NCBI RefSeq assembly: GCF_904848665.1
Contig: NZ_CAJHCQ010000023.1
Coordinates: forward strand, 1 to 64,000
DNA: 64,000 bases
Direction: 5' to 3'
Origin: Paraburkholderia hiiakae
GTDB taxonomy: Bacteria; Pseudomonadota; Gammaproteobacteria; Burkholderiales; Burkholderiaceae
The position numbers and the translations under genes are program-made. A model generated the notes under the pieces. That model was not told where the DNA came from, made no database searches, and saw only the letters and a list, made by a program, of their open reading frames with translations. Positions 25,481 through 33,635 of this stretch are shown here, in pieces. Numbering within the stretch: position 1 is the first letter of the stretch; each line of letters starts with the position of its first letter.

Positions 25481-26200
25481 ATGGAATCGACGACGACACC
25501 ACAGGCCACTGCGCGCGCGGGGGCGGTTCAGGCGCGTCCTGCGCGTAAGGCGGGGGTGCCGAGCGTGGCGGGACCGCGCTGGCTGCCTTGGGCGAAGGCG
25601 GCCGTGTTCGTCGCGGCGTTGTATCCGCTCGCACGCCTCGTGCTGTTCGGCTTCACGGATGGGCTCGGTGCGAATCCGATTGAGTTCATCACGCGTTCCA
25701 CGGGGCTCTGGACGCTGGTGTTCCTCTGCATCACCCTTGCTGTCACGCCGCTGCGCCGCCTCACTCGCTGGAATACGCTGGTCCGCTTTCGACGCATGCT
25801 GGGCCTCTTCGCGTTTTTCTACGCGACGCTGCATTTCACGACCTACATCTGGTTCGACAAGTGGTTCGACGTCGCCGCGATGTTCAAGGACGTCGGCAAG
25901 CGGCCGTTCATCACGGTGGGTTTCGCGGCGTTCGTGCTGCTGATTCCGCTCGCTGTGACTTCCACACGCGCGATGGCGCGCCGGCTCGGGCGCCGCTGGC
26001 AGACGCTGCATCGGCTCATCTACGCAATCGGCGTGCTGGCGATCCTGCACTTCTGGTGGATGAAGGCGGGCAAACACGACCTCGTGCTGCCCAAGCTTTA
26101 CGGCGCGATCATGTTCGCGCTGCTGGGCTGGCGCGTGGGTGCGTGGCTGCTTGCGCGATGGCGCGCCTCGCGCGCGGGTGCGGGTGCGGGCGCCGCGTAG
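25481..26200 (+). CDS. msrQ: MsrQ, haem-binding membrane subunit of the MsrPQ system
   Basis: 239 residues with about six membrane segments. MsrQ (YedZ) is a haem b protein that passes respiratory-chain or flavin electrons to MsrP. Histidines in FYATLHFTTYIWFD, WQTLHRLIYAIG and LAILHFWWMKAGKHD are the expected haem ligands. Three starts are possible (TTG 25466, ATG 25469, ATG 25481); 25481 is chosen because GGAG (25471) is best spaced. It begins 24 bases after msrP. Confidence 0.95.
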   Translation: MESTTTPQATARAGAVQARPARKAGVPSVAGPRWLPWAKAAVFVAALYPLARLVLFGFTDGLGANPIEFITRSTGLWTLVFLCITLAVTPLRRLTRWNTLVRFRRMLGLFAFFYATLHFTTYIWFDKWFDVAAMFKDVGKRPFITVGFAAFVLLIPLAVTSTRAMARRLGRRWQTLHRLIYAIGVLAILHFWWMKAGKHDLVLPKLYGAIMFALLGWRVGAWLLARWRASRAGAGAGAA

Positions 26201-26224
26201 GCGACACTCTTGCTCGGAGACAAC

Positions 26225-26254
26225 AAAAAAGCGACGCTGTGGCGTCGCTTTTTT
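26225..26254. terminator. Bidirectional terminator between msrQ and lysA
   Basis: AAAAAAGCGACGC (26225-26237), loop TGTG, GCGTCGCTTTTTT (26242-26254): a perfect hairpin serving the convergent genes msrQ and lysA. Confidence 0.92.
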
Positions 26255-26277
26255 GCATGGGCGAGCGGAGGAAAAAC

Positions 26278-27549
26278 TCAGTCCGGCAACACGCGTTCAC
26301 TCGCGAACAACTGCGCCACGTTTTCGCGCTCGCGCGCGAGATGCACGCGCGTGCCGTCGACCATTACTTCAGCCGCGCGCGCACGCGTGTTGTAGTTCGA
26401 GCTCATCACGAAGCCGTATGCGCCCGCCGAGCGGATCGCGAGCACGTCGCCCGGTTCGATCGAGAGCGAGCGTGCGCGGCCCAGCCAGTCGCCGCTTTCG
26501 CACACCGGGCCGACCACGTCGTACGTCTGCGGCGCCGACTGGCGCGCAACGACTGGCTCCATCGCGTGATACGCGTCATACATGGCGGGGCGCGCGAGGT
26601 CGTTCATCGCGGCGTCGACGATCGCGAAGTTCTTTTCCGAGCCCGGCTTCAGGAATTCGACTGTGGTGAGCAGGATGCCCGCATTGCCCACGAGCGAGCG
26701 GCCCGGCTCGAAGTACACCTCGCGGGTCTTGCCCGTTTTCTCGCCATACGCCTCGATCCGGTCGAGCACCGTGCGCACGAATTCGCCGATGTCGGGCGGC
26801 GTTTCGTCGTCGTAGGTGATGCCGAGGCCGCCGCCCACGTCGATGTGGCGGATGCTCACGCCGTCGGCTTCGATCTGGTCGACGAGTTCGAGCAGCTTGT
26901 CGATGGCGTCGAGATACGGCGCGATCTCGGTGATCTGCGAGCCGATGTGGCAGTCGATGCCGACCACGTCCAGGTGCGCCATGGCTGCGGCGGCGCGGTA
27001 AGTCGCGCGCGCTTCCTCGAATGCCACGCCAAACTTGTTCGCCTTCAGGCCGGTGGAAATGTACGGATGCGTTTTCGGGTCGACGTCCGGGTTCACGCGC
27101 AGCGAAACCGGCGCTTTCCTGCCGAGCTTGCGCGCCACGTCGTTCAGGCGGTCGAGTTCGGGAATCGATTCGACGTTGAAGCACTTCACGCCTGCTTCGA
27201 GCGCTTCACGCATTTCGCCGGCGGTCTTGCCGACGCCCGAGAAGACCACGTCCTGCGCTTTGCCGCCTGCAGCGAGCACGCGGGCGAGTTCGCCCGCCGA
27301 AACGATGTCGAAGCCCGCGCCTTCGCGCGCGAACACGTTGAGCACGGCGAGGTTGCTGTTCGCTTTGACTGCGACGTGCACCTTGGCGCGGCGGCCGGCG
27401 CAGGCGTCGGCGTAAGCGTGCCACGCAGCGGTGAGCGCCGCGCGCGAGTACACATAGAGCGGCGTGCCGTACTGTGCGGCGAGATCGGCGGCCGAGACGC
27501 CTTCTACGAAGAGCGTGCCGTTATCGCGGTGAAAAGCGGACTGGGTCAT
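26278..27549 (-). CDS. lysA: Diaminopimelate decarboxylase
   Basis: 423 residues. It catalyses the last lysine-pathway step, meso-diaminopimelate to L-lysine, with pyridoxal phosphate. The PLP lysine is Lys62 in VAVKANSN; HIGSQ, DVGGGLGI and EPGRSLVGNAG bind cofactor, and CESGDWLG carries the substrate-site cysteine from the partner subunit. Followed upstream on the same strand by lptM with nine bases between, an order also seen near cyaY in other proteobacteria. Confidence 0.97.
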   Translation of the reverse strand: MTQSAFHRDNGTLFVEGVSAADLAAQYGTPLYVYSRAALTAAWHAYADACAGRRAKVHVAVKANSNLAVLNVFAREGAGFDIVSAGELARVLAAGGKAQDVVFSGVGKTAGEMREALEAGVKCFNVESIPELDRLNDVARKLGRKAPVSLRVNPDVDPKTHPYISTGLKANKFGVAFEEARATYRAAAAMAHLDVVGIDCHIGSQITEIAPYLDAIDKLLELVDQIEADGVSIRHIDVGGGLGITYDDETPPDIGEFVRTVLDRIEAYGEKTGKTREVYFEPGRSLVGNAGILLTTVEFLKPGSEKNFAIVDAAMNDLARPAMYDAYHAMEPVVARQSAPQTYDVVGPVCESGDWLGRARSLSIEPGDVLAIRSAGAYGFVMSSNYNTRARAAEVMVDGTRVHLARERENVAQLFASERVLPD

Positions 27550-27558
27550 GCGAGCGTT

Positions 27559-27909
27559 TTACTGGGTTGGCGTGGCGTCGGAAGCCGGTTGCGGGCTGCC
27601 GGTGGTCGCGGGTGTGGTGCTGAGTTCAGGGTCCGGGGACAACGAGAGCGGCGTGCCCGAGGTGTCCGGAATCGTGCCGACCGGTGCCGAAGCAGATTCG
27701 GGCGCGCTGGCAGGCGTCGCCGTGCCGGTTTCCGGCTGAGCGGTTTCGAAATTGGGCTTGGGCGGAAGCGGCGGCACGGTGGGCATGTAGAGCGCGCCGC
27801 GCTGGCCGCAACCTGCGAGCGCGACGGCGCTGATCGCAAAAGCCGCTAGAATCGCGCGGGGCGTCCATGCGCTGGGGGCCGCTGCGCGCGTCCAGGAAAT
27901 GACACGCAT
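27559..27909 (-). CDS. lptM: LPS-assembly lipoprotein LptM (YifL-like)
   Basis: 116 residues. A signal sequence ends in the lipobox ALAGC, with Cys34 lipidated, followed at once by GQRGALYMP, the conserved LptM/YifL motif. LptM assists LptD maturation in the outer membrane of E. coli. The rest is a Pro/Ser/Thr-rich low-complexity tail, longer than in enterobacteria. It lies between lysA and divergent cyaY, the classic yifL neighbourhood. Confidence 0.9.
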   Translation of the reverse strand: MRVISWTRAAAPSAWTPRAILAAFAISAVALAGCGQRGALYMPTVPPLPPKPNFETAQPETGTATPASAPESASAPVGTIPDTSGTPLSLSPDPELSTTPATTGSPQPASDATPTQ

Positions 27910-27944
27910 AATTGTCCCTGAATGAATAACCGGTGGAGTTTAGC

Positions 27945-28262
27945 ATGCCAGACAATGACTACCTGAGCCGCGCGGAGGCCGTGCTGGCGGCCGTGGAGCG
28001 GGCCGTAGACGAGGCCGAAGCGGACATCGAACTCGAACGCAGCGGCAACGTTCTGACGCTCGAATTCGAGAATCGTACGAAGATCATCGTGAATCTGCAG
28101 CCGCCAATGCGCGAGATCTGGATCGCGGCGAAGGCTGGCGGTTTCCACTATCGCTTCATCGACGGCGAGTGGCGCGACTCGCGCACAGGCACCGAATTTT
28201 TCTCGGCGCTCACGGCCTACGCGACGGAGCAGGCGGGCGAGCCGGTGCGTTTCGAGCCGTAA
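27945..28262 (+). CDS. cyaY: Iron donor protein CyaY (bacterial frataxin)
   Basis: 105 residues. CyaY binds iron and modulates IscS in Fe-S cluster assembly. The acidic N-terminal helix (AVERAVDEAEADIELERSGN) and the strand region IVNLQPPMREIWIAAKAGGF are family features. The ATG at 27945 is used; an upstream start at 27933 is weaker. Only 35 bases separate it from the divergent lptM. Confidence 0.95.
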   Translation: MPDNDYLSRAEAVLAAVERAVDEAEADIELERSGNVLTLEFENRTKIIVNLQPPMREIWIAAKAGGFHYRFIDGEWRDSRTGTEFFSALTAYATEQAGEPVRFEP

Positions 28263-28292
28263 ACGCGCAAGCACGAGCACGTAAAAAAATGA

Positions 28293-28326
28293 CGGGCGCC
28301 AGTTGAAAAGCTGGCGCCCGTTTTTC
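28293..28326 (+). terminator. Terminator between cyaY and mrcA
   Basis: ACGGGCGCCAG (28293-28303) pairs with CTGGCGCCCGT (28312-28322), followed by TTTTT. It ends cyaY transcription facing the convergent mrcA. Confidence 0.88.
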
Positions 28327-28348
28327 ATTGCCTCGGTTGCCGCGAGCT

Positions 28349-30793
28349 TCAGTGCCCGCGGAACAGATTCATGATGTCTTCCTTTTCCTTCGCGTTCACG
28401 TGCTCGGGCGTGGGCGCGGCACCCTCGGAGTCGGCGCCACCCGCGCCCGATGCGCCGCTCGCCGAAGCCTCGAGCGCCGCCTGACTGATGCCCACCGTCG
28501 AGACGAAGCCGTGTCCCGGCGTGGCGTCGGCGTAGTAGAGCTCGTCGCCGAGCGTGATGACGCCGTCCGGCATCGCCATCTTGTACTCGGGCACGCCGTT
28601 GAGCGCCTTCTGCATATAGTCGATCCACACCGGGAGCGCGAGGCCGCCGCCCGTTTCCTTGTCGCCGAGGCTTCGCGGGTTGTCGTAGCCGATCCACGCG
28701 ATCGCGGCCAGCGTGTGCTGGAAGCCCGCGAACCACGCGTCGCGCGAGTCATTGGTCGTGCCGGTCTTGCCGCCCAGGTCGGTGCGCTTGAGGACGTTCG
28801 ACTTCGCGCCCGTGCCGCGCTGCGCCACGCTCTGCAGGAGGCTGTTCATGATGTACGCGTTGCGCGGATCGATCGCGCGCGGCGCGTTCTGCTCAGCCAC
28901 GAGCGGCTGCGCCTGGGCGACCACCATGCCGCGCTGGTCGGTGACCTCGGCGATCAGATACGGATTCACGCGATACCCGCCGTTGGCGAACACCGAGTAG
29001 CCGGCGGCCATCTGCAAGGGCGTGACGAGACCCGCGCCGAGCGCCATCGGCAGGTAGGCAGGATGCCGGTCGGCGTCGAAACCGAAATGCGTGATGTACT
29101 GCTGTGCGTACTTCGTGCCGATGTGGTTGAGGATGCGGATCGATACGAGGTTCTTCGACTTCATGAGCGCCGTGCGCATGCTCATGGGGCCGTCGAAACC
29201 GCCGCCGTAATTCTTCGGTTCCCACGGCTGACCGCCCGTTTCGGCGGCGCTGAAGAAGAGCGGCGCGTCGTTGATGACGGTCGCCGGCCCGAGCCCCTTG
29301 TCGAGCGACGCCGAGTAGATGAACGGCTTGAAGCTCGAACCCGGTTGGCGCCACGCCTGGGTGACGTGGTTGAACTTGTTCTTGTTGAAGTCGAAGCCGC
29401 CTACGAGCGCGCGGATCGCGCCGTCTTGCGGCACGATCGAGATGAATGCGCCTTCGATTTGCGGTAACTGCGTAATCGACCAGTCGCCTGCGTTGTTGCG
29501 CGCCGCGCGGATGATCGCGCCCGGCCGGATTTTCTGCGACGGCTGGGCTCGCGCGCTCAGCGCGAACTGCGCGAAGCGCAGCCCGTCGCCAGTAATGCTT
29601 GTGGTGTTGCCGTCCATGAACGTGGCCCGCACTTCCTTCGGGCTTGCCGCCGTCACGACTGCCGCAACGAGTTCGCCGTTGTCGGGGTGCTCGACGAGCG
29701 CGTCGTCGATGGCTTGTTCGCGCTCGTCGGCATCCGTGGGCAAGTCGATGAATGCCTCGGGCCCGCGATAGCCGTGGCGCCGCTCGTAGTCCATCAGCCC
29801 TTTGCGCAGCGCGCGATAGGCGACGTCCTGGTCGGCGGAGTCGATGGTCGTGACGACGTTCAGCCCGCGCGTGTACGCCTCCTCGTGGTACTGCGCGTAC
29901 ATCATCTGGCGCACCATTTCCGCGACGTACTCGGCGTGGACGCTGAATTCCTTGCCCGCGCCCTTGACGACGAGCGGTTGCTCCGCTGCCTCGTCGTATT
30001 GCTGCTGGGTGATGTAGTGCAGCTCGAGCATGCGCTGGAGGATGTACTCCTGGCGTACCTTCGCCCGCTTCGGATTGACGACGGGGTTATAGGCCGACGG
30101 CGCCTTGGGCAGTCCTGCCAGCATCGCGCATTCGGCGAGCGTGAGATCTTTCAGATCCTTTCCGAAGTACACGCGCGCGGCGCTCGCGAAGCCATACGCG
30201 CGCTGTCCCAGATAGATCTGGTTCATGTACACCTCGAGAATCTGATCCTTTGAGAGCTTCGACTCGATCTTGTAGGCGAGCAGCATCTCGTAAATCTTGC
30301 GCGTGTAGGTCTTTTCGCTCGAAAGGAAGAAGTTACGCGCCACCTGCATGGTGATCGTGCTGGCGCCCTGGGTCGCGTGGCCGTTAGTGAGCGCGACGAA
30401 GCCCGCGCGCGCGATGCCGGCGAGATCGACGCCGCCGTGATCGTAGAAGCGCGCGTCTTCGATGGCCAGAATGGCCTTCTTCAGGTTATCGGGCACGTCC
30501 TGGAAATGGACGACATCGCGCCGCTCCTCGCCGAATTCGCCGATCAATACGTGGTCGCGCGTGTAGATGCGCAGCGGCACCTTCGGACGATAGTCGGTGA
30601 GCGCCTCGAGCGACGGCAGGTTGGGCGTAGCGACGACGAGCGCGTAGCCGAGCACCAGCGCCGCGCACACGATGCCCGCGAAAATGAGGCCGCAAAAGGC
30701 GATCAGCAGCGTGGCCCACCACGGGCGCTTGCGCCGCCGGGGCGGCTCGGGCGGCGTGGAAGGCGGGACGGACGAAGGAAGCTGATCTTGCAT
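28349..30793 (-). CDS. mrcA: Penicillin-binding protein 1A
   Basis: 814 residues. A bifunctional class A PBP that polymerises and cross-links peptidoglycan. One N-terminal membrane anchor (about 24-52) precedes the glycosyltransferase domain with the catalytic Glu in AIEDARFYDHGGVD and GASTITMQVARNFFL. The transpeptidase domain has the SxxK motif in GSSFKPFIYSA, SKN in MKSKNLVSIR and KTGTT. It is divergent from the pilM-Q cluster; ponA/mrcA beside pilMNOPQ-aroKB is also the Pseudomonas arrangement. Confidence 0.96.
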   Translation of the reverse strand: MQDQLPSSVPPSTPPEPPRRRKRPWWATLLIAFCGLIFAGIVCAALVLGYALVVATPNLPSLEALTDYRPKVPLRIYTRDHVLIGEFGEERRDVVHFQDVPDNLKKAILAIEDARFYDHGGVDLAGIARAGFVALTNGHATQGASTITMQVARNFFLSSEKTYTRKIYEMLLAYKIESKLSKDQILEVYMNQIYLGQRAYGFASAARVYFGKDLKDLTLAECAMLAGLPKAPSAYNPVVNPKRAKVRQEYILQRMLELHYITQQQYDEAAEQPLVVKGAGKEFSVHAEYVAEMVRQMMYAQYHEEAYTRGLNVVTTIDSADQDVAYRALRKGLMDYERRHGYRGPEAFIDLPTDADEREQAIDDALVEHPDNGELVAAVVTAASPKEVRATFMDGNTTSITGDGLRFAQFALSARAQPSQKIRPGAIIRAARNNAGDWSITQLPQIEGAFISIVPQDGAIRALVGGFDFNKNKFNHVTQAWRQPGSSFKPFIYSASLDKGLGPATVINDAPLFFSAAETGGQPWEPKNYGGGFDGPMSMRTALMKSKNLVSIRILNHIGTKYAQQYITHFGFDADRHPAYLPMALGAGLVTPLQMAAGYSVFANGGYRVNPYLIAEVTDQRGMVVAQAQPLVAEQNAPRAIDPRNAYIMNSLLQSVAQRGTGAKSNVLKRTDLGGKTGTTNDSRDAWFAGFQHTLAAIAWIGYDNPRSLGDKETGGGLALPVWIDYMQKALNGVPEYKMAMPDGVITLGDELYYADATPGHGFVSTVGISQAALEASASGASGAGGADSEGAAPTPEHVNAKEKEDIMNLFRGH

Positions 30794-30819
30794 ACGAACA
30801 CCAGAAAAACGGTCCCGCG

Positions 30820-30825
30820 ATTATA
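30820..30825 (-). promoter_or_regulatory. Candidate -10 element for mrcA
   Basis: On the minus strand a perfect TATAAT (30825 to 30820) lies 27 bases before the mrcA start. No good -35 is visible at the right distance. The rest of the 288-base divergent gap (30794-31081) shows no gene and no clear pilM promoter. Confidence 0.4.
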
Positions 30826-31081
30826 GCCGCCGCTCGCCCGCGGGCTTTCGAGATGCTTACATCGACGGCGCAAGCGACCACGCAACCCGTTGTTTCTGTC
30901 GAGGCTGTTGCCGACGCTGTTGCTGATATTGGCACTGTAGACGCGCCCCTCGCGCGTGGATAGCGCTTACGTCGACCGTTGGCCGTTCGGCCGAGTATTC
31001 GTGCGTCGCCCCGATTCGCACAATCTCTCCATCGAAGCGCTGCGAACGGTTTGCGGCGCGCGGACGTACGGGAGGGATGCG

Positions 31082-32062
31082 ATGGGTTTCGGAAATCCGG
31101 TGTTGTTGGGCGCGCGCCGCTTTGCCGCGGGCGTGGATCTGGGCGCGCGAGGCGTCACGCTGGTGGTGTTGAGCCAGCGCATCGTCGGGGCGGGGCCGGT
31201 GCGCATCGAATCGTTGGCGAGCGCGCCGCTCGCGCGCGACGCGATGGCGGGCGCGGAGATCGTCGACCGGGCGGCCATCGTCGCGGCGCTTCGCAGCGTG
31301 TTTGGCGAGTTGCCGCGCGCCAGCGCCGCGGCGTCGCTGTGTTGTGCCATGGCGATGCCCACGAGCGCGACGCTCATCGCGACCGTGCCGCTCGCGCGTC
31401 TTGCACCTGCGGGCGCGATGGACGAGTCCGGCATTCACGCGGCGCTTGAGCCGCTCGTGCTGGCGGAGGCGGAACGTGTGGCGGGCATGGAGCGCGGTGA
31501 GCTGGCGGTCGACTGGAGCGTGCTGCCGTCCACGCCACGCAGCCACGAAGCGCAGGTGATGATCGCGGCGACGGCGCGCCAGCATCTCGAAGCGCGCATC
31601 GAATGCGCGGCGATGGCAGGCGTCACGCTGTGCGCCGTGGACGACGAGGCGCACGCCGCATTACGCGCCATGCGGCACGCGGCGGCGTACGAGTTGCCGC
31701 CGCACGAACCTTGGGTGGCGATCTGGGTCGGCCCGGAAGGCGTGCACGGCTGGTTTCTCGTCGACGACTCGGTCATCCGGCACATGCGCTTTCCCGCGCT
31801 CGAACACGCCGATCTCGTCGAGGCGCTGCGCGACCTCGTCGACGGTGAGCAGGCCGGCTGCGTGCAGGTCTCGGGCGAGCTTGCCATGTTGCGCGGCGTG
31901 AACTTCACGCTGGCCGACATTGGCGACGCGCTGGGCGCGCCGGTGCTGCCCTTCGAATGCGGACCGCTAGCCGATATCGAGTGGCCGCTCGCGGCAACGC
32001 TGTTGCACGACCCGGCTTGCGCGGTGGCGTTCGGACTCGCGTTGCGCGGGGTGGCGGAATGA
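31082..32062 (+). CDS. pilM: PilM-like pilus assembly protein
   Basis: 326 residues. PilM is a cytoplasmic actin-like ATPase that binds the PilN N-terminus in type IV pilus machines. The actin-fold start FAAGVDLGARGVTLVVLSQR and a later VAIWVGPEGVHGWFLV are recognisable, but similarity to textbook PilM looks weak. The ATG at 31082 with GGGAGGG upstream is preferred over an open frame reaching back to 30956. It overlaps the pilN-like gene by ATGA. Confidence 0.75.
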   Translation: MGFGNPVLLGARRFAAGVDLGARGVTLVVLSQRIVGAGPVRIESLASAPLARDAMAGAEIVDRAAIVAALRSVFGELPRASAAASLCCAMAMPTSATLIATVPLARLAPAGAMDESGIHAALEPLVLAEAERVAGMERGELAVDWSVLPSTPRSHEAQVMIAATARQHLEARIECAAMAGVTLCAVDDEAHAALRAMRHAAAYELPPHEPWVAIWVGPEGVHGWFLVDDSVIRHMRFPALEHADLVEALRDLVDGEQAGCVQVSGELAMLRGVNFTLADIGDALGAPVLPFECGPLADIEWPLAATLLHDPACAVAFGLALRGVAE

Positions 32063-32748
32063 CGCTCGCGCGCGCCGTGCGCGTGTCTCCGCGCCAAGCC
32101 ATCGGCGGATTCAATCTGCTGCCGTGGCGGCAGCGCGCCATCCGCAGGCTGCGTCGTCGGCGCCTGCTCGAATGGGGCGTCGCGGCGCTTGGCGGGTGCG
32201 TGTGTGCGCTTGGCGTCGTGCTTTGGCAGCGCGTCGAATGCCGCGCGCTCGAGGCTCGGCGCGAGGCGCTCGAACGGCCGCTGGCGCAGTGGCGCGCACC
32301 GCTCGCCGAGGCCCAGCGCCTTGCGCGCGAAAGCGAAGCGCGGCGCGTTGGCGATCAACACGCCCGGCAGTACGCGCGGGCTACGACGCGCTTTTTCGCC
32401 CTCGCAGACGCGTTGGCGAGCGACGTGCCGCCTGGCGTCGGCTTGCAGCAGCTCGCGCAGTCCGCCGATGAGACCGATTTGCAGGCGAGCGCGGCGGACG
32501 AATCTGCAGCGGCGGCATGGCTCAGCCGGCTACGCTCGCTGCCCGGTGTAGAGGCCGTGAGCGTGCGCGAGCTCAAACGCGGCAGGCCCGCTGGTGCTGC
32601 ACGCGACACCGCTTCCGACAGCGAGCCGATTCGCGTGGCCGCGCATCTCGTCTGGCAAGGCGCGAGCGCCGTGGCGCGGGCCGGCGCTCCGCGAGCGCGC
32701 GAGGCGGCGCGAGCATCGAGCGGCGCCGCGGCGAAGGAGGCGACATGA
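32059..32748 (+). CDS. pilN: PilN-like pilus assembly protein
   Basis: 229 residues. The N-terminal GGFNLLPWRQR corresponds to the INLLPWR motif by which PilN docks into PilM. One membrane segment follows (about 37-55), then a coiled periplasmic part. Very Ala/Arg-rich. It overlaps both neighbours by ATGA, so the cluster is translationally coupled. Confidence 0.8.
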   Translation: MTLARAVRVSPRQAIGGFNLLPWRQRAIRRLRRRRLLEWGVAALGGCVCALGVVLWQRVECRALEARREALERPLAQWRAPLAEAQRLARESEARRVGDQHARQYARATTRFFALADALASDVPPGVGLQQLAQSADETDLQASAADESAAAAWLSRLRSLPGVEAVSVRELKRGRPAGAARDTASDSEPIRVAAHLVWQGASAVARAGAPRAREAARASSGAAAKEAT

Positions 32749-33635
32749 GCACGATGTCTGTGCACGGGGGACAGGAGCACGGGCGTGTTTCGGCTCAGGC
32801 GGGCGCGGGCAACACGTTGCGTGGATGGTCGCCGCTTCATGCGTGGAACGCGCGTCGCCGACTGGCTGTCGCGCTGGCGATTGCAGTGCTCGCCTGCGCC
32901 ACGGCGAGCGGCGCTTGCATCGTCGGGGATCCGCTAGGCATGCATGCAGCGCGCACCGCGCTGGAAGATGCTCAAAAGCGGTACGGCGACGCCCGGCAAG
33001 TCCTGGCGGGCCTACCTGCGCTGCGCGCAGCCGCAGCGCAGGTACCTTCGGCCGCTCCCAGTGCTGGCAATTCCGCCGACGACATTCGCCACATCTCGCA
33101 ACTCGCCGCTCAATCGGGCCTCGTGCTGCATGCGCTCGAGCCAGGCGCCACGGGCGGCGCGCAAACCGAGGCGTTCCGGTCGATCAAGCTGGTGGCACAA
33201 GGCAGCTTCGCGCAACTGCGCGGACTGCTCGAAGGGCTGGCGCGCGAGCCGGTACTCACGACGCCATCCGAGCTGGCCATCGCGCGCACGGGAACTGGGT
33301 TGTCGGTCTTGGCGACGTTGCGTGTGTACGATGCGCTTCCTGCTGTGCCGCTGGCGGTGGCGTCTTCTGAAGCGGCGTCACCCGCAGCGGCGGCTCGCGA
33401 TCCCTTCGCCCACGGGGCGGCGGCTGGGAGGGCGGAAGACGGCTGGCGCCTGGCCGGCATCCTCCAGGATCGGCAGCGCATCGTCGCGCTCATGGAAACA
33501 CCCGAAGGCGTTGTGACTGCGCGGGCGGGCGAGGCGATCGGCGACGCTCGCGTTCTGGAAATCGGCCCGGCGCGGGTCGTCGTCGCGGCAGGCGGGACGA
33601 CGCGCGCGCTCGGCTGGGCGGAGGCAGTGAAATGA
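32745..33635 (+). CDS. PilO-PilP-like fusion protein
   Basis: 296 residues. One membrane segment (about 37-60) and a coiled/ferredoxin-like periplasmic region (about 64-200) resemble PilO. After an Ala/Ser linker, residues about 219-296 (DPFAHG, then WRLAGILQDRQRIVALMETP and a GEAIGDARVLEI segment) look like the PilP beta domain that binds the secretin. No separate pilP lies between this gene and pilQ. The domain reading is by eye from motif layout. It starts at ATG 32745, overlapping the pilN-like gene. Confidence 0.65.
   Translation: MSTMSVHGGQEHGRVSAQAGAGNTLRGWSPLHAWNARRRLAVALAIAVLACATASGACIVGDPLGMHAARTALEDAQKRYGDARQVLAGLPALRAAAAQVPSAAPSAGNSADDIRHISQLAAQSGLVLHALEPGATGGAQTEAFRSIKLVAQGSFAQLRGLLEGLAREPVLTTPSELAIARTGTGLSVLATLRVYDALPAVPLAVASSEAASPAAAARDPFAHGAAAGRAEDGWRLAGILQDRQRIVALMETPEGVVTARAGEAIGDARVLEIGPARVVVAAGGTTRALGWAEAVK

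Noticed and set aside
25861..27849. 662-codon + strand frame across msrQ and lysA
   Set aside because: Shadow of lysA on the opposite strand; His/Arg-rich with no motif.
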